From positions 1 to 7,751 of the forward strand of contig JAJFIN010000216.1 of assembly GCA_021774955.1 (NCBI GenBank): 7,751 bases of DNA, written 5' to 3'. Position 1 is the stretch's first letter, and every line of letters starts with the position of its first letter. Under the pieces are notes generated by a model. That model ran no database searches. It was given only the letters and a program-made list of their open reading frames with translations, and had not been told where the DNA came from. A program made the position numbers and the translations under genes. Source of the DNA: Alphaproteobacteria bacterium (GTDB lineage Bacteria > Pseudomonadota > Alphaproteobacteria > M2410). Shown piece by piece: positions 1 through 6,200 of this stretch.

Positions 1-1652
1 ACACACTCAAAATAGCGCTTGCCCAGTGCAATCCCCTTGTCGGCGACATTTCCGGCAATGCGGAAATCGTGCGCAAAATGCGTGCCGAAGCTGCAGCCCA
101 AGGCGCTGACCTTGTCGTGTTCTCTGAGCTTTTCATTGTCGGTTACCCACCTGAAGATCTGGTCCTCAAACCAGCCTTGCAAACAGTTGCCCGAGAAGCT
201 GTGGAGGCTCTGGCCAAGGAGACGAATGATAGCGGTCCCGCCGTTCTCGTCGGCACGACATGGGTAGACGATGGCAAGCTTTATAACGCCGTCGCGCTTC
301 TGGATGAAGGTAAAGTCGCCGCCGTACGTTTCAAACATACTCTACCCAATTACGGTGTATTCGACGAGATCCGCGTCTTTAATGCGGCCCCACTACAAAG
401 CCCGGTTAATTTCCGCGGTACACGGATTGGTTTTCCGATCTGCGAAGACATCTGGGCTTCTGACGTTGTCGAATGTCTGCAAGAAAGTGGCGCCGAGATA
501 TTAATCGTCGTCAATGGCTCGCCGTTTGAAGCAGGCAAATATGATCAACGGGTCAATCATGCCGTTGCACGAGTAACAGAATCCAAGCTTCCCTTGATCT
601 ATGTCAATGAGGTCGGCGGGCAAGACGAGCTCGTTTTTGATGGCGCGTCGTTTGTTCTAAATTCAGATCTGTCAGTCGCCGCCCAATTACCGGCTTGGGA
701 AGAAACCCTCGTGCTTACCGATTGGCAACGCCAAGAGGGTGGGTGGCACTGCGCGACCGGTACGCTTGCCACGCTTGAAGAGGATGATGAGGCGACTTAT
801 CTCGCTGCGGTCTTAGCTCTGCGCGATTATGTTAACAAGAATCGCTTTCCCGGAATCGTCTTAGGTCTTTCCGGTGGCATCGATAGCGCTTTAACAGCGG
901 CCATCGCTGTCGATGCGCTCGGGCCTGACCGTGTTCACTGCGTCATGCTGCCATACCGCTATACCAGCGAGGAGAGCCTCAGCGATGCCGCTGAATGCGC
1001 CAAGATGCTCGGCGTCAAACTCGACACCATCGCGATCCACGAGCCCGTGGAGGCTTTTGGCCGTGCTCTCGCGGACCAATTCAAAGACACGAGCGCAGAT
1101 GTTACGGAAGAGAACATTCAATCGCGCGCCCGCGCGCTGATCCTCATGGCTCTGTCCAACAAACACGGTCACATGGTGCTCACGACCGGCAATAAGTCTG
1201 AGATGTCTGTTGGCTATGCCACGCTCTATGGCGATATGTGTGGCGGTTACAATGTGCTCAAAGATCTCTATAAAACCCAGGTCTTTGCCTTAAGCCGCTG
1301 GCGCAACAAACATCACCCGAAAGGCGTGCTCGGTCCTAAGGGCTTGGTCATGCCCGACAATATCATCACCAAGCCCCCGACCGCTGAATTGCGGGAAGGT
1401 CAAAAGGATGAAGATTCTTTACCGCCTTATGACAAGCTTGACGATATCCTCGAGAGTCTGGTTGAAAACGAATTGTCCGTCGATCAGATTGTGGCCAGGG
1501 GGCATGCACGAGATATTGTCAAAAGAATTGAACATCTGCTGTATGTTGCTGAGTACAAGAGGCGCCAAGCACCACCAGGCGTCAAACTAGGTTTCAAGAA
1601 TTTTGGTCGCGACCGTCGGTATCCGATTACCAACGGCTTTCGCGATGTCTGA
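1..1652 (+). CDS. nadE: Glutamine-dependent NAD+ synthase, 5' end outside window
   Basis: Makes NAD+ from nicotinic acid adenine dinucleotide (deamido-NAD+) and ATP in the cytoplasm, using ammonia released from glutamine by its own N-terminal domain; this is the last step of NAD biosynthesis. The reading frame is open to the window edge (first whole codon at base 3, reading TLKIALAQCNPLVGD), so only a few N-terminal residues are missing and 549 are visible. Counting from base 3, the nitrilase-type glutaminase domain fills about residues 1-260 with its triad visible: Glu42 (FSELF), Lys111 (RFKHTLPNYG) and Cys147 (FPICEDIW). The synthetase domain follows, with the ATP pyrophosphatase loop SGGIDS at 290-295 and TTGNKSE further on. 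The size fits the long, two-domain bacterial NadE. An internal GTG at 69 is not the start, because conserved residues precede it. It stops 18 bp before gltX, which suggests co-transcription. Confidence 0.96.
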   Translation, partial: TLKIALAQCNPLVGDISGNAEIVRKMRAEAAAQGADLVVFSELFIVGYPPEDLVLKPALQTVAREAVEALAKETNDSGPAVLVGTTWVDDGKLYNAVALLDEGKVAAVRFKHTLPNYGVFDEIRVFNAAPLQSPVNFRGTRIGFPICEDIWASDVVECLQESGAEILIVVNGSPFEAGKYDQRVNHAVARVTESKLPLIYVNEVGGQDELVFDGASFVLNSDLSVAAQLPAWEETLVLTDWQRQEGGWHCATGTLATLEEDDEATYLAAVLALRDYVNKNRFPGIVLGLSGGIDSALTAAIAVDALGPDRVHCVMLPYRYTSEESLSDAAECAKMLGVKLDTIAIHEPVEAFGRALADQFKDTSADVTEENIQSRARALILMALSNKHGHMVLTTGNKSEMSVGYATLYGDMCGGYNVLKDLYKTQVFALSRWRNKHHPKGVLGPKGLVMPDNIITKPPTAELREGQKDEDSLPPYDKLDDILESLVENELSVDQIVARGHARDIVKRIEHLLYVAEYKRRQAPPGVKLGFKNFGRDRRYPITNGFRDV

Positions 1653-1670
1653 TAAATTTAAGGTTGCTCC

Positions 1671-3008
1671 ATGACTGTCATCGTTCGTTTTGCTCCAAGC
1701 CCGACCGGGCGCATCCATGTCGGTAATGTCCGCACCGCATTGCTCAATATGCTTTATGCAAAGCGTCATGACGGCAAATTCATGTTGCGGTTGGATGATA
1801 CCGATACGGAGCGATCCACCGAAGAATTCGCGCAAGGCATCATCGAGGATATGGCCTGGCTGGGTTTGAACTATGACCTGACCGCCAAGCAATCAGACCG
1901 GTTTGCGGCCTATGATGCTGCAGCAGAAAAACTGAAAGCCGAGGGTCTTCTTTACGCATGCTATGAAACACCCGAGGAGCTTGACGCCAAACGTAAGCGC
2001 CAACGCATGCGTGGGCTTCCGCCCGTTTACGACCGCTCAGCGCTAGAGCTCTCTCAAGACGATAAAGATAAGTTTGAAGCTGAAGGCCGCAAACCTCATT
2101 GGCGCTTTAAGCTCGGAGGTGGTGTTGCTGAATGGAATGATCTTATCCGCGGCCCTGTGTCCATCAATACCGCCAGCGTGTCCGATCCGGTTCTGATCCG
2201 CGCCGACGGCACTTATCTCTACACCTTGCCGAGCGTCCTCGACGATATTGAATACGGCATGACCCATGTTATCCGTGGTGAGGATCATGTCACCAACAGC
2301 GGTACACAGATTGAAATTTTCAAAGCCCTTGGCGGAACCCCGCCGGAGTTTGGTCATCATCCTTTCCTAGTTGGCGCTGACGGCAAGGGTCTGTCGAAAC
2401 GGCTCGGCTCTCTATCTATCCAGAGTTTGCGGGAAGATGGATTTGAACCCATGGCGGTTAACAGCCTGCTGGCCAAGATAGGAACTTCCGATCCCGTTGA
2501 AGCGCGCACAACGCTCGATGAACTTGTTGCTGAATGTGAACTGTCAAAAATTTCGCGAGCGCCGGCACGTTTTGACGAGGCTGAGTTAAAACACCTGAAT
2601 GCCCGTCTTATCCATAATTTGCCGTTCCAAGATGTTGAAGCTCGATTGAAGACAATGGATCTTAATGTCAGTGAGGCATTGTGGCTGGCGGTACGCGAAA
2701 ACCTGGAACGCGTTTCCGACATTGCTGAATGGATCGCTGTGGTCGAGGGACCAATCTCACCGGTAATTGAGGATCAAGGTTTTATTGCTAAAGCTCTGGA
2801 ACTGTTACCCGAGGGAGATTTCACCGAGGAAACGTGGAAAACCTGGAGTGACGCCATCAAAGAAGCGACCGGCGCTAAGGGTAAATCGCTCTTTATGCCG
2901 TTACGTCAAGCACTTACGGGAATGAACCATGGACCGTCCATGCAAAACCTGCTAATGCTCGTTGGTCCAGAACGCGCGCGTGCGCGTTTGTCGGGCGAGA
3001 CAGCCTAG
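1671..3008 (+). CDS. gltX: Glutamyl-tRNA synthetase, short (445 aa) form
   Basis: Class I aminoacyl-tRNA synthetase that attaches glutamate to tRNA-Glu. In bacteria without GlnRS it, or a second copy, also makes Glu-tRNA-Gln for the GatCAB amidotransferase. The Rossmann signature is at residues 9-19 (PSPTGRIHVGN, with HVGN in the HIGH position), followed by the LDDTDTERS block at 41-49, the IRGEDH motif near 201-206 and the KMSKS equivalent KGLSKR at 239-244. The C-terminal half is the helical anticodon-binding part. The cysteine-rich zinc site of some GluRSs is absent: only Cys97 lies in that region. At 445 residues it is shorter than the usual 465-490, as in the second GluRS type that many alphaproteobacteria carry; whether it prefers tRNA-Glu or tRNA-Gln cannot be told here. 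The start ATG has AAGG at 1660-1663, 7 nt upstream. It follows nadE closely and precedes the cysS leader region. Confidence 0.95.
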   Translation: MTVIVRFAPSPTGRIHVGNVRTALLNMLYAKRHDGKFMLRLDDTDTERSTEEFAQGIIEDMAWLGLNYDLTAKQSDRFAAYDAAAEKLKAEGLLYACYETPEELDAKRKRQRMRGLPPVYDRSALELSQDDKDKFEAEGRKPHWRFKLGGGVAEWNDLIRGPVSINTASVSDPVLIRADGTYLYTLPSVLDDIEYGMTHVIRGEDHVTNSGTQIEIFKALGGTPPEFGHHPFLVGADGKGLSKRLGSLSIQSLREDGFEPMAVNSLLAKIGTSDPVEARTTLDELVAECELSKISRAPARFDEAELKHLNARLIHNLPFQDVEARLKTMDLNVSEALWLAVRENLERVSDIAEWIAVVEGPISPVIEDQGFIAKALELLPEGDFTEETWKTWSDAIKEATGAKGKSLFMPLRQALTGMNHGPSMQNLLMLVGPERARARLSGETA

Positions 3009-3028
3009 TAAGATAACGGGAACTAACA

Positions 3029-3112
3029 ATGGTGATCGATACACAAAGTGCATTTGCCGCCCGCGCAAGCGGATGCATTTGTATTTGTCGAGCCTGCATT
3101 ATTTGCAGCTAA
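3029..3112 (+). CDS. Putative Cys/Ile-rich leader peptide upstream of cysS-cimA
   Basis: A 27-codon ORF starting with ATG, 20 nt after the gltX stop, and bounded upstream by an in-frame TAA at 3014-3016. A weak Shine-Dalgarno-like GGGAA lies at 3018-3022, 6 nt before the ATG. Codons 16-26 read CICICRACIIC: Cys at codons 16, 18, 20, 23 and 26 (TGC, TGT, TGT, TGC, TGC) and Ile, all ATT, at 17, 19, 24 and 25. The peptide has no signal sequence or recognisable domain. Such clustering of codons for one or two amino acids near the end of a short ORF is the mark of attenuation leaders (compare thrL with Thr/Ile). Here the next genes charge Cys-tRNA and begin isoleucine synthesis, so I infer a leader whose translation reports Cys-tRNA, perhaps also Ile-tRNA, supply. 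The alternative is chance: part of the pattern comes from a repeated TGCATTTG-like sequence. Confidence 0.55.
   Translation: MVIDTQSAFAARASGCICICRACIICS
3091..3110 (+). promoter_or_regulatory. Hairpin over the last Cys codons and stop of the leader ORF
   Basis: The arms AGC-c-TGCA (3091-3098) and TGCAGCT (3104-3110) can form a 7-bp stem with one bulged C at 3094 and a TTATT loop. It contains Cys codons 23 and 26 and reaches the first base of the TAA stop. A ribosome held at Cys codons 16-20 would cover or melt it. A role as a pause or switch element is inferred; no U-tract follows, so it is not an intrinsic terminator. Confidence 0.3.
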
Positions 3113-3121
3113 GCAAACGGT

Positions 3122-3196
3122 CGCCTACGTTCCACTCAGACTTCAAGATCTTCATTAAAATCAGCGGAACATGGTTGCGGCCGGGAACGAACGGCG
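3122..3196 (+). promoter_or_regulatory. Possible anti-sequestering RNA helix in the cysS leader
   Basis: CGCC (3122-3125) and CGTTCC (3128-3133) are complementary to GGCG (3193-3196) and GGAACG (3184-3189), giving 6 + 4 bp around a small internal loop (TA opposite AAC). Forming this helix would break the hairpin at 3175-3199 and would be topologically incompatible with the helix that covers the cysS ribosome binding site. The 5' arm begins 10 nt after the leader stop codon, so a ribosome terminating there would be expected to hinder it, while one stalled at the earlier Cys codons would leave it free. Found by eye; stability not calculated. Confidence 0.3.
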
Positions 3197-3234
3197 CAAT
3201 ACACATACGTATGGGATGAGCGAAAAGATTGAAG
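3141..3234 (+). promoter_or_regulatory. Possible helix sequestering the cysS Shine-Dalgarno region
   Basis: CTTCAA-ga-TCTT (3141-3152) can pair with AAGATTGAAG (3225-3234), making 10 bp with a 2-nt bulge. The 3' arm runs into the cysS Shine-Dalgarno sequence GAAGAGG (3231-3237), so the helix would hide its first four bases. It encloses the hairpin at 3175-3199 and the two can coexist, whereas the 3122-3133/3184-3196 helix crosses it. I infer an OFF conformation for cysS translation. A 10-bp match with a bulge can occur by chance in a region this size. Confidence 0.3.
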
Positions 3235-3245
3235 AGGCAGAGTGA
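3171..3245 (+). CDS. Tiny ORF overlapping the cysS start (doubtful)
   Basis: A 24-codon frame from ATG 3171 (MVAAGNERRN...), with an internal ATG at 3216 giving the 9-residue MSEKIEEAE. It stops with TGA at 3243-3245, sharing its last base with the cysS ATG (TGATG), an arrangement typical of translational coupling. Neither ATG has a convincing Shine-Dalgarno sequence (GGA sits only 2 nt before 3171). The peptide resembles nothing I recognise. It may be a coupling ORF that helps ribosomes reach cysS, or simply a chance overlap. Confidence 0.2.
   Translation: MVAAGNERRNTHTYGMSEKIEEAE
3175..3199 (+). promoter_or_regulatory. GC-rich hairpin in the cysS leader
   Basis: TTGC-g-GCCG (3175-3183) and CGGCGCAA (3192-3199) form an 8-bp stem with one bulged G and an 8-nt loop (3184-3191). 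This is the most stable-looking local fold in the gap between gltX and cysS. What follows is ACACATACG-like sequence rather than a T-run, so it does not read as a Rho-independent terminator. It competes with the helix using 3122-3133 for bases 3184-3196. Confidence 0.4.
3231..3237 (+). promoter_or_regulatory. Shine-Dalgarno sequence of cysS
   Basis: GAAGAGG lies 7 nt before the ATG at 3245 and only 4 nt before the GTG at 3242, which favours the ATG as the cysS start. An in-frame TGA at 3230-3232 rules out any start farther upstream. Its first four bases belong to the proposed sequestering helix. Confidence 0.7.
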
Positions 3246-4591
3246 TGGACATTCACTTTCATAATACAGCAAGCGGCAAAAAGGAACGATTTACCCCAAT
3301 CGATCCCAACAATGTGCGCATGTATGCCTGCGGTCCCACCGTGTATGATTATGTCCATATCGGCAATGGCCGGTCGTTTACGACCTTCGATCAAGTTTAT
3401 CGCCTTCTGCGCCGGGTCTATGGTGCCGATCACGTCACCTATGTCCGCAACATCACGGATATCGACGACAAGATCATCGCGCGGTCAGTTGAGCGCGCCA
3501 TTCCGACAGAACAGCTAACAAACGAGACGGCGTCTTACTTCAAACAAGATATGACCGGCCTTGGTCTTCTTGAGCCTAGTCATCAACCGCGGGCGACCGA
3601 GTTTTTGCCGCAAATGATCAAGATGATTGAAAGGTTGATAGAAAAGAATAATGCCTACGAACAAGAAAATCATGTTCTTTTCGATGTCAGGAGTTATTCC
3701 GACTACGGAAAGTTTTCCCGTCGCTCACTTGACGAGCTGATCGCTGGAGCACGTGTTGATATCGCGTCCTATAAACGCGATCCAATGGACTTTGTTCTGT
3801 GGAAGCCGTCAGAAGGTGATGAGCCGGGCTGGGACAGTCCTTGGGGCTTTGGCCGTCCGGGTTGGCACACAGAATGCTCATGCATGAGTGAAACGCTGCT
3901 TGGCGACACTTTCGATCTCCACGCTGGCGGATCTGATCTCATCTTCCCCCATCATCAAAACGAAATCGCGCAATCGACCTGCGCCCATGATGGCGCAACC
4001 ATGGCCAACACGTGGATTCATGGCGGCATGCTACAGGTTGAAGGTGACAAGATGTCAAAATCGCTCGGTAATTTCCGGACGGTGAACGATCTCCTGTGCG
4101 AATGGCCGAGCGAGGCAATCCGGTTGCATTTGATATCCAGTCACTACCGGCAACAGATGAACTTCTCCTATGACGGTATTCGCGAGGCTAAACACATTTT
4201 GGATCGCTGGTATCGTCTGACGGAAAACGAAAGTGATGTTGGTGAAGATGAAATTCCCAACCCGGTGCTGAGCGCAGCTGTGGATGATCTCAACATTCCT
4301 CAGGCGCTCACTGAGATGCACAAACTCGCAGGCGGTGAAGATGTGAGAGGTCTGAAAGCCTCGGCGCAATTCCTCGGTTTGATGCAACAGACTGCGGAGG
4401 AGTGGGCGGCTTGGCGGCCTGCGGATCTCGATATCGATGAAACCAAAATCGAAGCCCTGATAGCGGCGCGAAAACAAGCCCGCGCCAATAAAGATTTTAC
4501 CCGTGCCGACGAAATCCGTGATGAACTTCAAGCCATGAATATTGAATTGAAGGACAGCGCCGAGGGCACAACTTGGACAATTGCCTCATGA
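3245..4591 (+). CDS. cysS: Cysteinyl-tRNA synthetase
   Basis: Class I aminoacyl-tRNA synthetase that activates cysteine with ATP and loads it on tRNA-Cys in the cytoplasm. From the ATG it is 448 residues, near the E. coli length of 461. The catalytic Rossmann fold carries YACGPTVYD at 27-35, HIGN (HIGH motif) at 38-41, NITDIDDKI near 69-77 and KMSKS at 269-273. The four zinc ligands that select cysteine are all present with E. coli-like spacing: Cys29, Cys211 (TECS), His236 and Glu240 (PHHQNE). The helical domain and C-terminal anticodon region end in the usual RADEIRDEL stretch. The upstream GTG at 3242 is less well spaced from GAAGAGG. It lies behind a 236-bp leader region with a Cys-rich small ORF and overlaps cimA by 4 bp, so its expression may respond to Cys-tRNA charging (inference). 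Confidence 0.97.
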   Translation: MDIHFHNTASGKKERFTPIDPNNVRMYACGPTVYDYVHIGNGRSFTTFDQVYRLLRRVYGADHVTYVRNITDIDDKIIARSVERAIPTEQLTNETASYFKQDMTGLGLLEPSHQPRATEFLPQMIKMIERLIEKNNAYEQENHVLFDVRSYSDYGKFSRRSLDELIAGARVDIASYKRDPMDFVLWKPSEGDEPGWDSPWGFGRPGWHTECSCMSETLLGDTFDLHAGGSDLIFPHHQNEIAQSTCAHDGATMANTWIHGGMLQVEGDKMSKSLGNFRTVNDLLCEWPSEAIRLHLISSHYRQQMNFSYDGIREAKHILDRWYRLTENESDVGEDEIPNPVLSAAVDDLNIPQALTEMHKLAGGEDVRGLKASAQFLGLMQQTAEEWAAWRPADLDIDETKIEALIAARKQARANKDFTRADEIRDELQAMNIELKDSAEGTTWTIAS

Positions 4592-6189
4592 GCAAAAACC
4601 GCATCTATCTTTATGACACAACTTTGCGCGATGGCGCTCAAGCCCAGGGCGTCGATTTCAGCGTCGAGGACAAACGGCTCATCGCTGAGACCCTCGACAC
4701 TTTGGGTGTTGACTATATCGAAGGCGGCTGGCCCGGTGCTAATCCTACGGACACGGAGTTTTTTCGCCGTGGCCCAACACTGAAAAACGCCAAGTTTTGC
4801 GCCTTCGGCATGACCAAGAAAGCAGGGCGCAGTGCTGACAATGATCCGGGACTGGCAGCGCTTTTCGATGTTGATAGCGATGCAGTCTGTCTCGTCGGTA
4901 AAACTTGGGATTTCCACGTCGATGTCGCACTGGAAATCCCGCGCACCGACAACATTGAAACAATTGTCGACTCGATCTCTGCGATCAAGAAACAAGGCCG
5001 CGAAGCAATGTTCGATGCTGAACATTTCTTTGATGGTTACAAAGCCAACTCCGAATACGCCCTGGATTGTGTCAAGGCTGCTTATGAGGTCGGTGCACGC
5101 TGGATCATCCTGTGCGACACCAACGGCGGGACTTTGCCTGAAGAGGTCGAACAAATAGTGAGCGCCGTCGCCGAGCATATTCCTGGCGATCATCTAGGGA
5201 TACACGCTCACAATGATACTGAAAACGCAGTTGCGAACTCTTTGGCGGCTGTGCGGGCGGGTGTGCGTCAGGTACAGGGAACATTAAACGGTCTAGGTGA
5301 GCGCTGTGGCAACGCCAATCTTGTCTCGCTCATTCCAACCTTGATGTTGAAACAACCCTATGCGGATCGTTTCGAGATCGGCATCTCATCCGATGGACTA
5401 GAGAGCCTAACCCACGCGTCGCGTTTGCTCGACGAGATTCTCAATCGCGCGCCCAATCGACATGCGCCCTATGTCGGCGAAAATGCTTTCGCGCACAAAG
5501 GGGGGCTTCACGTTTCGGCAGTTCAAAAAGATCCTAAAACCTACGAGCACATTGAACCTTCGACCGTTGGCAATGCCCGTAAAATTGTCATTTCAAATCA
5601 GGCGGGGCGGTCCAATGTACTTACGCGTCTGCATCTTGTTGGTATTGACATCAAAGAAGATGATCGCCGGATAAATCGAATTTTGGATGAAATTAAAACT
5701 CGCGAATATGCTGGCTATTCCTTCGATGGCGCTGACGCTTCGTTTGAACTTTTGGCCCGGCGCGCCTTGGGTGAGGTGAAAGACTATTTCGATGTTGATT
5801 CCTTCCGCGTCTTGGTTGAGCGCCGGCACAATGCCAGAGGCGATCTCGTGACCGTGTCTGAAGCGACCGTGAAGATTAACGTGCATGGCGAGCGGATCAT
5901 TTCGGTGGGCGAGGGCAATGGCCCGATCAACGCCCTCGACATGGCATTACGTAAGGATCTGGGCCGCTATTCAGAATATATCAAGGACCTCTCCCTGATT
6001 GATTTCAAAGTGCGAATCCTAGACACCGGTACCGAGGCTGTGACCCGCGTTCTTATTGAGAGTGGAGATGATTCCGGTCAGCGGTGGTTTACCGTTGGGG
6101 TGTCTCCCAACATTGTCGATGCATCATTCCGTGCACTGAGTGATAGCTTGACCTATAAACTGTTTAAAGAAAACGCTCCTATTAAGTAA
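4588..6189 (+). CDS. cimA: (R)-citramalate synthase
   Basis: Condenses pyruvate with acetyl-CoA to (R)-citramalate, the entry to the threonine-independent route to 2-oxobutanoate and isoleucine. The 533-residue protein has the alpha-isopropylmalate synthase/homocitrate synthase TIM barrel: DTTLRDG at 10-16 (Arg14 and metal ligand Asp15), AEHFFDGY at 144-151, the metal-binding HAHND at 206-210, then GERCGNA at 238-244. A LeuA-type allosteric dimerisation domain occupies roughly 390-530. DTTLRDGAQAQGVDFS and the length match the TIGR00977 citramalate synthase type better than LeuA; 2-isopropylmalate synthase is the nearest alternative. I chose ATG 4588 because the family's N-terminus begins just there; the ATG overlaps the cysS stop (ATGA) with no clear Shine-Dalgarno sequence, implying translational coupling to cysS. 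A longer frame from 4573 adds five residues without family support. Confidence 0.93.
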   Translation: MSKNRIYLYDTTLRDGAQAQGVDFSVEDKRLIAETLDTLGVDYIEGGWPGANPTDTEFFRRGPTLKNAKFCAFGMTKKAGRSADNDPGLAALFDVDSDAVCLVGKTWDFHVDVALEIPRTDNIETIVDSISAIKKQGREAMFDAEHFFDGYKANSEYALDCVKAAYEVGARWIILCDTNGGTLPEEVEQIVSAVAEHIPGDHLGIHAHNDTENAVANSLAAVRAGVRQVQGTLNGLGERCGNANLVSLIPTLMLKQPYADRFEIGISSDGLESLTHASRLLDEILNRAPNRHAPYVGENAFAHKGGLHVSAVQKDPKTYEHIEPSTVGNARKIVISNQAGRSNVLTRLHLVGIDIKEDDRRINRILDEIKTREYAGYSFDGADASFELLARRALGEVKDYFDVDSFRVLVERRHNARGDLVTVSEATVKINVHGERIISVGEGNGPINALDMALRKDLGRYSEYIKDLSLIDFKVRILDTGTEAVTRVLIESGDDSGQRWFTVGVSPNIVDASFRALSDSLTYKLFKENAPIK

Positions 6190-6200
6190 GCTGAGTAGTT

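Noticed and set aside
19..267. 82-codon plus-strand frame at the left edge
   Set aside because: Out-of-frame shadow of nadE; the true frame carries the glutaminase Glu and continues from the window edge.
2988..3017. Possible promoter: TTGTCG, 18-bp spacer, GATAAC at the end of gltX
   Set aside because: Each hexamer matches consensus at only four of six positions; it would start a transcript only a few bases before the leader ATG, leaving little room for its Shine-Dalgarno sequence. Not strong enough to list as a feature.
3175..3210. Intrinsic terminator between gltX and cysS
   Set aside because: The GC-rich hairpin is real-looking but is followed by ACAC-type sequence without a run of T residues.
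2962..3219. 85-codon plus-strand frame spanning the gltX end and the gap before cysS
   Set aside because: It starts inside gltX in another frame, has no Shine-Dalgarno sequence and no family resemblance; the shorter frame with clustered Cys/Ile codons explains the gap better.
4055..4531. 158-codon minus-strand frame inside cysS
   Set aside because: Shadow of cysS, whose catalytic and zinc motifs are intact on the other strand.
4528..5193. 221-codon open frame on the minus strand opposite the cysS end and the first part of cimA
   Set aside because: It is antisense to a clearly conserved coding region, has no recognisable domain or ribosome binding site, and is explained by codon use of cimA.
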